Notes under the pieces: generated by a model
Databases searched by the model: none
What the model saw: only the letters and a program-made list of their open reading frames with translations
What the model was told of the DNA's origin: nothing
Translations under genes and position numbers: made by a program
Origin: Salvelinus alpinus
Lineage: Eukaryota > Chordata > Actinopteri > Salmoniformes > Salmonidae
DNA: 64,000 nt
Direction of reading: 5' to 3'
NCBI RefSeq assembly: GCF_045679555.1
Contig: NC_092090.1
Coordinates: forward strand, 28,944,202 to 29,008,201
In this document: positions 35,140 to 50,400 of the stretch, piece by piece
How the letters are laid out: each line of letters opens with the position of its first letter
How positions within the stretch are numbered: position 1 is the first letter of the stretch

Positions 35140-36411
35140 GATTGTGCTTCCATTTGTAAATGCCAGGGAACATAAAGTGTCATGGAACAGTGGGTTGGTT
35201 TACTACAAATTTGTAGTAATACTTCCGGTCTTCACTAGATGGGGTCCTTAAGTCATTCTGAAGTTCATGTAGCTCCGGTAAGAAGAGTTTCCTTGTATCG
35301 ATGCCCTTATTCGTTACAGATTTGATTCACACCACCAGTGAACTGGTGTTCAAATAAATGGAATGACTACAAATATACACTAAATAAGTATAAACAGACA
35401 TTTATTTACCTATTCTCTCCAAAACTGCCAATCAAACCTTGCCCATTTCAATTATGAAATAGTGTACAGTACATTGCAGATGTTTGCATTTGAATACCAA
35501 ATACTAAAGTATAGCATTTGTCATAATGCATTTGTCATTATGCATTTGTCTGATAAAAAAAAAAAAAAATTGTGTTAATCATTAACTTAAATACTTGGCA
35601 GTTGGCAAATTCAGTTAATTCCCTTTAACTCAAAGTTGCATTGAATACACTGTATTATCATGTCTTTAGGTATAGAGAGTCCATCCCAGACGTAGCATCT
35701 CATTACACATACAATACATACAGGATGAGAACACATCAACCATGATAAATATGTCCTCAACCTTTTCTTACAGTGAATGTTAATAGGATGGATGCAATCA
35801 AAAAGGAACTCATTGCTCTTGAGGTACAATACAGGATAAAGGACAAAGTAGTGGGGCATAATACTTTACTGGCATGGTCAATTTATCACCTTTGTTTAGA
35901 TGTTTACCAGGCCTACGTGAGTAAAAGTTTCAATTTACTCAAATGTACTTTAAAAAAATATATATTTGTGAAAATTGTGGTACATTACTGCAGTTATAAA
36001 GTGTCATGAATATCCCGGTATCCTTTTAGTGAATTAATGTTTCAATCTCCACATGCACATAAAAATGTACAATGGCGTAATCTTTTTATCTCACGCAAAT
36101 ATAGTAGTTATTTTACCTTCTCTTTAAGAAGTATAGTGTTCTAGAACTTCTAACCATCTGCTTTAACCATCCAGTGGGCTCTGGAATGCCTACATCCCTT
36201 TCCTAGGCAGCGATTGGTGGAGAGGTAACAGATGTTTTAACCCTGCAGCCAAAAGGGGCCACTGGTGCCGATAAACCAACGCCCTCCCTGGGGACCCCAA
36301 CAAATAAATAAAGAGGGCTTTCTGTTCTGTTCAGTCACTGGGAGGACCTGCTGAATTGCCTTCAGTTCAGCAACTTCACTCACTCAATCATATACATATA
36401 TATATTATATA
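35140..36411. other. Intergenic between PEPD and the Tc1 element
   Basis: AT-rich sequence with a poly-A run near 35,556. No gene or defined repeat is recognised. Confidence 0.4.
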
Positions 36412-37281
36412 CAGTACCAGTCAAAAGTTTGAACACACCTACTCATTCCAGGGTTTTTCTTTATTTTTACTATTTTCTACATTGTAGAATAATAGTGAAG
36501 AGATAACTATGAAATGACACATGGAATCATGCAGTAACCAAAAAAGTGTTAAACAAATCCAAATATATGTTATATTTGAGATTCTACAAAGTAGCCACCC
36601 TTTGCCTTGACAGATTTGCACACTCTTGGCATTCTCTCAACCAGCTTCATGAGGTAGTCACCTGGAATGCATTTCAATTAACAGGTGTGCCTTGTTAAAA
36701 GTTAATTTGTGGAATTTCTTTCCTTAATGCGTTTGAGCCAATCAGTTGTCTTGTGACAAGGTAGGGGGGTATACAGAAGATAGCCCTATTTGTCAAAAGA
36801 CCAAGTCCATAGTATGGCAAGAACAGCTCAAATAAGCAAAGAGAAATGACAGTCCATCAATACTTTTAGACACAAAGGTCTGTCAATCTGGAAAATGTCA
36901 AGAATTTTGAAAGTTTCTTCAAGTGCAGTTGCAAAAACCATAAAGTGCTATGATGAAACTGGCTATCATGAGGACCGCCACAGGAAAGGAAGACCCACAG
37001 TTACCTCTGCTGCAGAGGATAAGTTCATTACAGTTACCAGCCTCAGAAATTGCAGTCCAAATAAATGCTTCACAGAGTTCAAGTAAAAGGCACATTTCAA
37101 CATCAACTGTTCAGAGGAGACTGTGTGAATCAGGCCTTCATGGTCTTTTTGGTAAGTACATGATTCCTTGTGTTATTTCTTAGTTTTGATGTCTTCACTA
37201 TTATTCTATAATGTAGAAAATAGTAAAAATAAAGAAAAAACCTTTAATGAGTAGGTGTGTCCAAACTTTTGACTGGTTCTG
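36412..37281 (+). mobile_element. Internally deleted Tc1 element
   Basis: The ends 'cagtaccagtcaaaagtttg' and its inverse near 37,262-37,281 are flanked by TA. The 870-bp copy keeps only the start of a transposase: a DNA-binding segment at 36,895-37,086 reading 'SRILKVSSSAVAKTIKCYDE' and 'RHRKGRPTVTSAAED'. It then shifts frame and lacks the catalytic domain. Confidence 0.88.
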
Positions 37282-37404
37282 TATATACACAGTACATACA
37301 CACAGCAGTGATGCAAAATATATGATACACTACAACGACACATGAACATTTTGGAGCTTAATTTGTTAGCGGGTTGCTGTGTAAAACTGGTGAGCTGTCA
37401 CTTG

Positions 37405-37588
37405 GGGCTATATTCAATCCGTATCGCAGAAGTTCAGCGTTACAGCGTGATTGAAATTTAAAGGCAATGTTCCGTATTAGCGGAGACTGTATAGGTAAAC
37501 ACTGCATATGTTGGCTCAATCAGAAATTACCTTAACATTTATATTGCGTCATCTGTAACGCTTCACCGGCACAGACTACATAGAGCCA
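37405..37588. mobile_element. MITE-like remnant
   Basis: 'ggggctatattcaatccgta' and 'tagagccat' form weak inverted ends around a body ('gttacagcgtgattgaaatt') that I recognise as a dispersed salmonid repeat. Confidence 0.45.
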
Positions 37589-38098
37589 TAGATCTGGACT
37601 GAGCAATTACTGTTTGACACGTCCTCCTGTGAAATAGTGAAATCTTTGGTCAACTAAACTGCTGTGTAGGAGAGTATTGAACAGAGCCCTCATGATGCGT
37701 AATTGGGGATGATTTAAGAGCAAGCTTGGGCAACTTCATACTACAAGTAGTTAATTAGATCATAAATATTGTGGATTTTAAAGCGTAAAGAAGCTTATTA
37801 AAATGTGTACAGTCTATACATTATGCAAAACAAACAGAGTCTTGCTCTCCTTTCCAACAGTATCTTCCTCTCCTTTGATGTAATCCAAGAGAGCCATGGT
37901 AGTCAAGAGTCTCATCACAGATGCGGTAGCAGTCCTTAGTTGTAAGAAAGATAACTCCCTCACACAATATTACCTCTGCACCTTGTTTATTCTGTCAACG
38001 TTTCGGCCAAAGACCTTATTTAAGACCTTAACCTATTCAGGTGAATGGCAGCGGCAAACTGCTTCCCACGAAACACAACAAAAACCCAGACAGGAACT

Positions 38099-38104
38099 TT
38101 TATT
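38099..38104 (-). terminator. Candidate THSD4 poly(A) signal
   Basis: AATAAA on the minus strand lies about 380 bp after the THSD4 stop. A second hexamer lies near 37,985. Which is used cannot be told from sequence. Confidence 0.35.
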
Positions 38105-38484
38105 GGAGGGGATTCTGGTTACAGACCATAAATTGGTCGGTTTGGTGTCCTGCTTATCATCTCGCCTCACCAGAGCTCCTCCACTCATAGCCCTGTTAGT
38201 CCTTCACAACCATCCTCCAAGAACCATTCCGTTTCCCGTATTGCCCATTGGCAATCTCCTCACAAGCCAAAAACAAGTTGGGCTTTCACTTCCTTTCTTT
38301 GCAGTCTTTCAGTTTTTCAGTCTGTATTTTCAGCACTCATATTATAGTGTCCAGTCAGTGTCCACCCAGAGTCAGGTTCTAGGCTGTCCTCTCCACTGTG
38401 GGTCAGTGTGTTTGGCCCAGGGACTGAGGGCCTGCTCTGGGTGCTGTGTCAGGCCCACTAGAGGTCTGAGGCCTGGGGAGGGGG

Positions 38485-41400
38485 CTAGCTGAGTGCCCTG
38501 TGTTGTGACTGTCTGTGGGCCACTCGTGTGCAGGAGGCACAGCAGGTTGTCTTGTAGTAGTCGTACACACAGAGACGTGCCTGGACCACCACATTGCAGT
38601 TGAAATACTTGTCTCGACAGTTCTCGTCTGAAAAACAATCATAATCATAATATCAGTGATTTTAAGTTTTAGAAATCTTTAAGTATTTTCACAAGTCTTC
38701 TGTATGGAATAAGATTTTCATAAATGTTGAACCATTTTAGACTAAAATCCCCTCTAACCCCCATTAAAACTGTCTGACAGTAGTTAGGACCAGACCAGCC
38801 ATCATTAACCAATCCAACTGTATGACATTCCAGAGTTGGTGCCTTGGCCACAGATCCATGTTTACTATACAGTAGTAACTGACCTATGTGTGGGACGCAG
38901 GGCTCTGGGTTGCACTCCTCTCTCTCCACTGGTTTCAGCTCCTCCTCACAGCCCTCACTGGAAAGCATGCCATCAGACAGACAGCGTACCTCCCTCACAC
39001 GGAAGCCCCCCTCACATGTCTTAGAACACTGCAGGGACAGGGACAGAGAATACAGTTCAAACCTCATTCTCTTCAATTACGCTTTCAAGAGAGTGTATTT
39101 CACAACTCCACATAAAAGCGTGTGTCTGTTTTTTCATGTGTGAGTGTGCGCATGTGTGGGCATGTGCGTGTACAGTTACTCACAGCGCTCCAGTCTGTGT
39201 GGTACCACATGGCCCCGCAGGGCTTGAGGTGGCAGCTCTGCTGATTAAGAGGCTTGTCTAGAGAAGAACATTCGTAGGGCGGCATTACATTGAACCCCTC
39301 ATCAGACTTCATCAGACACACCACTGCCCTCTGCTGGCTGCCCAAGCCACACTCTGTTGAGCACTGGGGGAAGGAGAAAAGACCATAGGTAATACTACAC
39401 ATGGGCATGACATGAGACATCGGAACTGTTTCAACATGTTTTGTTTTCTTTAAGAAAAAGAAAAAGGTATCACTGGCTCAGTTGATTGGCCGAGTTATAG
39501 AAGGTACACCTTACTTAGAGGGCCGGTTTCCTGGACAGAGATTAAGCCCTGTCCTGAACTAAATATCTATTTAAAATGGAAATAATGGACAATGGATTTG
39601 TAACATCTGAGACTTCCTCTTTCTGTCCTGGGGTAAGAAATGTTTTTTTGGGGTGGGGATAGGTAATACAACACTGACATGAGACATCAGTAAAAATGTA
39701 AGTAATGGGCAGGAGACATCTGTAAAATCAGCAGCAAATCCTCATCCTAATCTTTCCCCAGATGTGTCCCTGCAAGCCCAGTTTGACCAGGCGTTGTCCT
39801 GTCTTACCTGACTCCAGGGGGCTGTAAACCACTCGATGCGACTCTCACAGGGGCCGTGATTACAGACCTGAGAGTCAGTGGGGCGCTCATGGCCACACCC
39901 CTCCAGAGGCAAGCTGCTGATGTGATTGGTCAGGCACAGAACGCCACGGGTCCGGATGCCCATCCCACACTCAGCAGAACACTGCAGAGAGCAAAGACAT
40001 GGTAAGTGACAAGGAAGATCAGTGTATAGGGCACTTTCAAAGGTCATTTCCAATTGAGCTCATATGCAGCGTTTACTGTGAATGGGGAACATTGCCTTTA
40101 AAAGGTGCAAAGCTGACAAAGCGCTATCTGATTGGATCCCGGCCCTAGTATCACCCTCGTTTTTAACAGTAGTATCAAGTCAATTTGTATTCAATTATAA
40201 TCTTGCATCTACAATACTGTAGTAGTAATCCACTGTAGTAGTAATCCAATCAAGTACAACAATTACTACAGTATTAGGTTAGAAAAGTGTTAGACAGTGA
40301 TGGTGAGAGTCCATGTCCTCAGTCCTACACATACATACCTTATTCCCCCACTCAGTGAAGAACCAACTTTTAGCACAGGGCCCCATGTCACAGTTCTCAT
40401 TGTCACTGGGTCGCAGCTTCATGTTGCACTCCTCGTCCGACACAAAGTCTCCCACGTTGCTGACACAGTGCACCTCCCTGGTCCTCTGGCCCACGCCACA
40501 GGGAACAGAGCACTGGGGAAACACAGGAGGGACAGTAAAATACTATAGGGGTTGTGTTCAGTTCATCTCACACTGTAAACATGGGTCAGTTCTCTCTGAT
40601 GAATGTAACCTGTTGTCTGTGAAAACAACTGGGAAAATGCTCCATAGAATACTTGCTTGGGTTTAATTTATGATAAGGAATGTTAGAAACTTTAGAGGAA
40701 TGATAACATTTATCTAATTGGGGTTCATGTACTTTCTGATACATTATTTTAATACAGTATGGAGTATGTTAAATCTTGTCCGAGTACTTAGAACTTTTGA
40801 TTGAGCCTGCCTCAGATGGGTGGGGTAGGTTTACACTTTTAAGACTATTCTAACAGTTCCATGTCCCGAGCAAGCTCAAACAAGTGCAGCTAAAGTATTT
40901 GAAACAAATACTATTTGAAGCATATTGATTGACAGCTGTCACTCACGACGCTCCACTCGGTTCTTATCTGCCACTCGCTGCAGATTTTCAGCTGGCAGGT
41001 GCTGGTGGTCTCAGGCTGCTCCAGGTGGCGGCAGCGGCTGGTGTGGACGTTGAGGGTCCGGTTGGCATACACCTGCCTGCACAAGACCTGGCGGTGCTGC
41101 ATACCCAGGCCACATGTCTTACTGCACTCCGACCACTCACCAATGTCCCAGCTGCACAGTAGGACACACAAGGCCCCATGTTCAGAGGGACACAATAGCT
41201 TTGTGGTCCCAACATAGCTAATAAAACATGTGGTCAATTGTCCAATTAGATTCTAATTATGATCTAATTATTAAACTATACATTTGACGGGTCAGGAACT
41301 TTTCATAAAAATGCTAAAGCTCTGTGTATGTATTGAACCAGTGTGTGTAGTGTCTAAGAGCCCTGTATGTAATGTAAGTGTGGTTGAGACAGAGGGGTCT

Positions 41401-44400
41401 CTCACAAGGCAGGGCAGGACTGAAGGTTGCAGGGCTCCTCCTGTGAACTGGGCCTGGTGCTGCTGTCACACTGGTTCTCTGGTACCTGCTCATGGCTCGG
41501 TCTGTGGACACAGCGGAAGATGGTGTACCTGCTACCTGAAAACCAATACACAGAAGAGCTTTAGATTTTCATGCCTCAATACTGCATCTTCACTACTCAC
41601 TGTGGGAATCTGTTAAACCTAGTTGATCAACTAGTATGAATTAGAGGTTGAGACCTCTTGGGGCTTCAGTTCAGACAAAGATGCATGCCATGTCTTACCT
41701 CTGCCACAGGAGGCGCTACACTCTGTTGCCCCAGACAGTTTCCAGTTGTATTCTCTCTGACGTTTGGGTGGATGGACCGCTGGCACCTGCTTGTTGGGTA
41801 CCTGGGGAGGGTATTTGCCCACTCCTGCTGGATCGTACCCCTCCTGGTTGGGGTTGCCCCGGTGGTCATTCCCACTTTGCCCATGCAGAGTGTTCCCTGG
41901 GAGATCGAACATGGTATTTCAGCCAACAAAACCAGGGGAAACTCAGTCATTGAGATGCAGCGCCATCAGTGGTTGTGACCCCCTCCCTTTGTGGACTAAT
42001 AGTTCATTTAGGCCATACAGTCCCAGTCAGATGCATCAGTAACTATGGGGAGCCTCACCTCCAGGTCTGTGGTCGGGGTGCTGTGGAGGGTTGTCAGAGG
42101 GAAGGATGAATTCATAGCTCACTCCTGGGTTGGGCTGCTGGTAGATCACCTGAGGACAGAGCAAAAATTATTCAGTAAACAAGTTAATTACAATGTAATG
42201 TGCCAGTGTAAACTGCCAGATAAATATGTGCCAATATGAGCTACATTTTATTGTACATACAAGTTGACTGGTTACATACATAAACATCCAGGATCTCATT
42301 GGTTGGCCCTTCAGCCAGGAAGGACTCCCCGGCGGTGCTGGTGACCTCATTGGGTCGTCGGTAGGTGAACATGGTGCCCACCCCCTCATACTTCCCTGGC
42401 CGGTCAATGGCCCAGTTCCCATTGATGATGGAGCGACCTGAGCGGCTTTTCAGAGCTGCAGACAGACCATGAGTTGACTGTTAATAAAACACACATTGAA
42501 GGAAAACTATCTTTTGTAATTTGTTTCATTAGTCCATTGTTGACATAGTCCCAAAATGTTTGCTTGTCAGCACTCAAGTTTTCAAGATATGTAACTTTTC
42601 TGTAATGTTTTTCAGATGGCTTGTTGCCTTAACCATGGAATTCTCCAATGTGGCTGTAGAGTTGAGAGATTCAGCTACACAATTAACATAAACCTTTGCC
42701 AGCTATTTACTAACATGTTTGCTCATTTACAAAAGACACTGCTTTTTTCGGAGGATTTCTGTATTTTGAAAGGAGTGAGCTATTTTCATATTAAATGCTG
42801 AACTTCCTGCTTTACAGGAAGTTTGGGGGCACTCAATATGGCCACCGGTCCCCCATCAAAGAACAACAACTTGAATGGGAATGTCCATTCTAGTAGCTAT
42901 ATTTCTATGAGACAGACAGCAACCCATCCTGTCACCATCAGCTCTACTGTGCTTAGACAGACAGGAAATAATGCTGACAACCACTCTGCCATAATTGTTG
43001 TTTAATCTGAAGCGGTTTTAACATAATGAGCAAAACCGTTAAAAGTGAGCTGTGTAATCACCGCTAACTGAATACATTTCGTCACATGTATCTTCAAAGC
43101 CATGTCTTTGGTAAATGAGCAAACCTGTTAGTAAAGAGCTGGCAAAGCTTTATGTTCATTGTGTAGCTGAATCTCTCAACTCTACAGCTACATTGGAGAA
43201 TTCCATGGTTAGGGCAACAGGCTGTCCGAAAAACATTATACAAGTACCATTAAGACTACTAAATATAAGAGTGTTTGGACAACTAAAAGCACATATTAGG
43301 CATGCAGAAATAAACTAGAACAGAAGTCTATTGAGGAGAGTGGGGCAAACATCAGGGGATAATGGTAACGATAAGTAGTTCCATGGAAGAATCCTCGGTC
43401 CTGTTTATCCCCAGGATGTTGCATCACAGCAAGCTTTTACCCACTGATATATGAACTCTTCCAACAACAACGCCAAACGACGCAGGAACAGCAGTCACTG
43501 AAAGGAGCCATTGTTCACGCATACTCTAGATTTCCTGCTTAGGTGCTTACTCACTGAGTAAGTATTGTGTAGGGGTTGAGTGGGGACTCATATTAAAAAA
43601 GCAAGGCATAACTTGGCACCTCCAGTTAGTAGTTTTGACTTAGAAAAGTAGTTTCAAAGCAGGTTCCATCGCTGGGCTCCGTCAGTAGTGGTGGTTTTCT
43701 AGGCAGCAGTGAAATTCCTCACCTTAATTAAAAAGGATGGGAAGGCTGGAGGAAAAGGTCCTCTAATGAAAGCTTGTTTATATACTTTCCCCTGAGGGAA
43801 GCAGCCAGGCCAGGGGAAGTGGGGGCCAGGCACTCCCTCTCTCTCCCTTTCTCTCTCTCTCTCTCTCGCTCTCTGTCTCTCTCTTTCTCACCTTTCTCTC
43901 TCTCTTCCTTTCTCTCTCTCTCTCTCTCTCTCTCCCAGACCCACTGCTATGCTATGGCATGGCTCTCATTAAACCAATGTCTCCAACAATAAAACACTGA
44001 CATTCCAGAAGTCATTCCTGAAAATAGACCCACTTCTGTGTCACACTGTTATGCTCCTATAAAGACAAGATCTTATTTATTCAATGAATTACAGCGAAGG
44101 GCTTTTTAAAAATAAAAGATTGTAACCAGAAGTGCACTGTGTGGTTACTTACTACTGACAACATAGAAATGCTCACATCCAAAATTCCGGAAAAATCCCT
44201 CCTGCTCTGTATTTGAGCTGCCTTTTAATTAAATGAATCAAATCAATTTAACAAGCAGCTGTTCCCTGCTGCCTGATACCAGGCTCACAGCACGGATGTA
44301 GCAAGACATGACCTAAATGATATTTTAAAAAAATAGCTACTGCTGTCAGATGTTTTATAACCTGAAGCTTATCTTTAAATTGTGACTTTTTATTAGTACC

Positions 44401-47400
44401 GTTAATGTAATATGAAACATAATCTAACATGCGGTTGAAGGGGAAACCTAAAATTGTTATTGCATGTGTCATAGCTCATGGGCCTGATTCAGGCAGAGAT
44501 GTATGGAGCCTTAAGGGGCAGTGGATAAAGAGCTGGTAACTCTGTACTTAAACAGAGGTGGTTTGGAACCATGCTTGTGTGTTGAGTAACCTTGCCTCAG
44601 ACATGAAGACTTGCCTCCCAAGCTACCCACTGGGCACACACTGGTTGAATCAACGTTATTTCCTCATCATTTCAATGAAATTACATTGAAACAATGTGGA
44701 ATAGACGTTGAATCTGTGCCCAGTGGGTAATGTCTAGGCTTTAGCTGGAGCGGGCGAACACAGTCTGACACGGGTTAAAACACTGGTCAGTCATAGTCCT
44801 ACTCACCCAGGTAATTCCTGCTCTTCACCGTCTCGGTGACGTTGATCTTGATGGCTCCCTCTGGGATCTCCACTATCTTGTGGTAGCCCACCTTGTTCAG
44901 GCTGTGCTGCTGGAAGAGCCCTGACACCAGCTTACAGGCCGTGTTGTCCCCGCCACACACTCCACACTTGTCCATCACCTTGCCTGAGCCCAGGTACTCA
45001 TCACAGCCAAGACTCTGTCAGAGAGGGAGAAGGAGGTCAAATGAGGGGACAGAGGACATGTATAGCACCTCACTAATCAATACCGGTACATTACAAACAG
45101 TACAGTACACTTTTTGTTGTAAGCAGAGGGACTGTAGGATTTTTGAGGTGAAGCAATTTTCAACTGTTGAGCTACTGAGACATCTGTTTTAACAGGCAAC
45201 TGTTTTACCACTGAAGTGCATGGAAAAGTAAATAACATGAGCAACCTCATTAATCAAGTAAAGAGGGGAGAATAAGAGATAATAAACCAAAGCCTATCCA
45301 GCATATTCATAAACAAACCCATGTTATTTCACCTCTCTAACTCCCTGACCTGCTGCACATAATTAACTACCATAACACAACAACCAATTAGCCTGAGCCA
45401 GCTTCATTCCAACAACAGGCATATTCTTGGCACGATGCTGGAGTAGTAATGGCTCCCAATGCAAATCCTCGGGGGTGTTAGCTTTCTCTGTCACATTGGC
45501 ACTCTTAAATTACAGGAAGCCTGGATAAGGTTAGTATAGAACACTCAAATCAGAAGTCGATAAATCCAGCCAATTCAGACGTAAAAGTAGCTCGCTGTGT
45601 TGGGACTGATCCCAGCAGGCCACCGTACTTCTATAATTCCAGACCCCTGGGCAGTGGAGAGTAGACACTGGTGTGCCAGGATCAGGATACGCCCTCAGTC
45701 CGCCACCACTCGAACCGAAGGAACGACCAAGGGAGGAGTCAGCAGGGGACAAAAAAGTTGTTTCGTTTTAATGACACAAAGCTCCTCTGTGATTCGACTG
45801 CTGCCAACGTTACTCTTTAGTCAGTCAGTATCTTTCAGGGAATGTTACGTTCAGCAGTCCAGTCAATAATCCCCCCCGTTCCTAGACAAAAGTCAGTCAC
45901 AAACAATTTCCTCCCAATCCCAAACCAGGACTAATGGGGATCTTGCCTTGCTAAACCGGCATATTTTCTCAGACCAACTGTATATATTACGTCCCAACAA
46001 AAAATATTACACAACATTTTATGTGTGGTCCTTAAGCACGGGACATAACTATGCTTACATAGAATAATCACACAAACAAATGAAGAGCAGTCTACAGTGG
46101 AAATTAAAAAGGGTTTTGCTGTAGATTCATGCGCTCTCAGCGGACTTAGTTCTTCCTGGAGCTGTGGTAAGACAGTCAGCTGCAGGCTGGATGCAGGCTG
46201 GGACATGGGGCTGGAACAGGGGAGATGGTTGCCAGGCCAGGGCTAGGGGTGGACTGAGGAGATTGGGGTAGGCTCAGGAGACAGAAGCCTGGCTCTCGCC
46301 CACCCATAGCAGCGAGGTCTGCATCGGGCCAACACTCCACCCAGGCCAAAATAAATACACACCACCTCGTTCTACTGGTTCCCGAGTGGCGCAGTGGTCT
46401 AAGACACTGCATCTCAGTGCAAGAGGCATCACTGCAGTACCTGGTTCGAATCCAGGCTGCATCACATCCGGCCGTGATTGGGAGTCCCATAGGGCGACGC
46501 ATTGTAAATAAGAATTTGTTCTTAACTGACTTGCCTAATTAAATAAAGGTTAAATAATAAATTCTACACAGGAAATAAGCGATGAGAGAGGGAATAGCAA
46601 ACCAATAGCCCTGAGAAATGACCAAACAGGGCAAATGTTATATTGGCCAATGTGGAATTATGGATAAAAACGTATCTACAGTAGCCTATAGGCACTCAAA
46701 TGTAAGATTGGTACATGATGAAAACCAGATTGTTCCGTATGAGTTTACACATTATTATATTTTCATACATCCCATGTACAGTACGCAAGGCTATCACAAA
46801 CAATTGGGATACCAAGTGAGTAGTATCTGTCTTCTCAATTTTCACCATAAAACACCCTGACTTTAAGCAACAACATTATCACAGATATCATTTCAATGTT
46901 TAGCCTTAATCCCAGGAGAAAGAAAACTGTCCCTTCCTTCCCCTCATAAACTACAGCTTGACAAGCTCGGCGAGTAATGGTTATCTGTGGCCGTTTGCCT
47001 GGGAAAAGCTCTGAATCACTATGTGTTAACGTGTGAATGGAGAGTCACATAATTTATTACCAGTAATCTGAGTAATCCGTCAATGTATGAAATATCATGT
47101 GACTAAGAGGCATCAGGAGTGTTTTTAGAAAAATTGTGCAATAAGGTTTTCCAAGCCTTTTAATATGGTAAAATGGCTTAGGGCATGGGAGCTATACAGG
47201 AAGCATTGAAGGAATGTGTGTGGGTATGATTTGATATCACTGTACAGTACATCTTTCAAATCATAAACTGTCAAAACAGACTTTGGAGAACAGATGATAC
47301 CCCATGCAAAACAGTGAAGCCAGCAGTCATTTGTTTCCCAAACCTGAAAATAGTCACCCAGGCTGTCCTTGATATATCAAATATAAATGGTCCTGCATCA

Positions 47401-50400
47401 CGAATCCATCAACATGAGGTGTCTCACTGAACCAAGTTTGGAGTGATCCTAGTTTTTCCCTTTCAAGGGGATCCACAGTATTTAAGTGCTCAATTTATTA
47501 AAAGACCACATCATTGCTTTTTTCTAATCTGCTCTCTGTGGGTGGTTTATAATTATGCTTGGCGCTGGACAACATCCCCTTTCAGTAGAACTATAATGGG
47601 CCTTTAAATGTCACTAAAATCCAGCTCATCTGGAAATGGTTAGACGTGTCAGGATGGTAGTCAACTACCAGTCAAAGTGAGGAACGTCGGATGAAAACAA
47701 CATTAGCCTTCCAATAAACCCCAGCAGTACTTTTCCAGATAAAATAGATGTAAGGTCTTGTGCTTTTAGGAATTGGCTTGTCATGATAGGGATAATAATC
47801 CCTTGTTGAGTTTAATTGAATTTATGAAATTCTACACAACTGAACCAGCAGACTATTGGTCTCTTTCCATCATACCAGTAACCACTTTATAACAAATGTT
47901 TGAGTTTGCATCCATAAGGTTATTAGATACCCTTAAACTACTGTCTCACTATGATGGTAAAGCTATCCCAATTCCAAGCCTGTCCTCAGCTGTGCACAGA
48001 GGCTCCTCTTCTCAGAAATCAAGGTATGGGAGCTTTAAAATAAGTGCCTAATGCACTTTAATTGAGTGGGTAAAGAAGGAATGAAAAAACAACATTTATT
48101 TCATTACAAACATGCACAAACTGTCAATAAACAGTTGCAAAGACACTCTATGTCACTTGATCCTTTTCCCACAGGCTTGGCGCAGGTTACACTTGCCTTG
48201 CAATAATGCTGCTTTTAACTATGTGGGGGGCCTTGGTTTGTGGTTTCCCACAAGGAATGAATATGAATATAAAAATGAGTGGTCACAGTGACTTTATGCT
48301 GGAGTTAACAGGAATGTTGGAAACATCTTAGTCCTTAAGTCGACAAGCCCCCATCTTTCTTTGACTGTAAAGACTTCGGGCTAGAATCTATTAGATCTGC
48401 GCTAGCTAACACCCGCATAGAGATTGTTTTGGCGGTATTGGAGGTGGAACTACGTTAGAGTTGACAGATCCACAAGTGGCTCCTTGCATTAGCTTATCGT
48501 GGCAACGAAATCACCTGATTTTATAATCCGACAAATCCAATGCAGCCGCTTTACAAGTTCAAACACTCAAGTGCGTGATGTTCTATTGTCTACACCTTGA
48601 TTAGACTGATAGACTATAAATCCCCCCCATACAAATGAATATGAAAACATGCATTAGAAGCCTACACTTTCTATCGCCGTTTTGAACTTCTAACGCAGTG
48701 GGGATAATAAGGAAGTGGTTTGTGACACACCACAGTTACACCTGCAACACCGCCAAAACATCTGCTATGCGTATGTCTGCCAATGCCGGTTAACACTAGT
48801 TCTGACTGAATCGTGGCCTTCATCCACCCCAAATGAAGTTATAGATGTGGTTGAAAAAGTCATCAGTGGACTGACTGCTAGGGTTTCTCACAGGCGTGGG
48901 ACTGGGACCCTGGGTTCAAATGGAGACTGTTTGTGAGTGGATGTTTAGACAGAGAAATCCACTAATGACAACGAGATTTAAGCTAACGAGTGATTGACAT
49001 TAACATGTACAGACAGCTGTACTGTATAGGCCTATCAGGGAGCACTATGGCACACAAATACATCCAGATTCATGCAGCTGTTTCAGGAGCCCCATATACA
49101 CAAATGATCCATTATCAACCACACACTCTGCATATCAGGGACTCCAGACACTTTTATTCAGTCATTGCTGTAACTGATCCTAGACCATAACTCTTCTGAT
49201 CTCTGCCATGTCCATGGCTTGAGGTCAGAACATACTTGGGTCTTGTCAGAGCTTAGACTAGGGGTTCCCACGATATTATACTCTGGGTGCCATGCCAGAC
49301 CCACCAGCCTGGAAACCACCAGGGATAACTGACTGAAGCTTAACTTCAGAAGGGTCAGGAAGGTAGATCGCTCAATAAGTCCCTGAGAAAGCACCAAGAC
49401 TGCTCACTGAATGCATGAATATATTAACACACTTAGACCCTTAACACTATTACAGGGTACATAAACTTTGAGTACACAAACTTAGATATGTTTCAAGGTT
49501 GAAATCTTGCATATTATTTAACATAACATCTAATATTTTAACACCTAACATGTTGTCTCAACATGTTTATCAAATAACAACAAACTAAATGAATGCTGCA
49601 TTAATGGAATACATATTAATAACAATAACAGGCTCTAGAATTAAGTGTCAGCTAAATGGTTTGGCCTCGCTTCACCAATTACATTAAATTCTTATGAGAA
49701 TATCTTCAGATTAAAGGAATTCTCCCTTTATTTTCAAATGATAACACTCCACTTTGACATAAAAGAAACACACACACCCTGTCGACCAAATTTACGACCA
49801 AAGAGTAACAGAGGTTGTTTTGTGAACATTATGAGAACATTTTCAACTCTTCACTTGCTGTACAGCCAGCAAAGAGCTCTGCTGGAGCGTTGCCATTGCT
49901 GTTATCAAGACTTGGCTTGCCATGATACTCATCTGGAAATGTAATATTTACATTACTGGGCTTCCAAGCTGAGAATTCTGGGGCAATGTCATACCAGATA
50001 ATAATTCATAGCGGAGGTGACCTTACAGCAAGATGGCCACCGAATGGAAATGACATTATGCTGAAATCTATAGAAAGCTCAATGACTGACCACAACTTCA
50101 ACATGAAAAAAAGATGAGTGGGGATCATTGAGTGGGGATCATTGAGTGGGGATCATTATCAAAAATGTGACTCGTTGCTCTAGAAGAAATTGTAGTAATA
50201 AATAGTAAACTGGGTCATATTGTATATTAGAAGTGCTGGCAATTAGAAATATGTGGGTTCTAAACTTTTAAAATCAAACAGAACGCAAGATATTATGTCT
50301 ACATAATCTTACATCAAATCTTACAACTCCCCAGTGCACAAAATAATACTTACATTCAATAAACATAGTTAACTACTACTGATTGGGTTGGAAAGACGAA

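Noticed and set aside
46400-46470. Functional tRNA-Leu gene
   Set aside because: A and B boxes are present, but the body continues into a SINE tail with a target duplication; a retroposon, not a tRNA gene.
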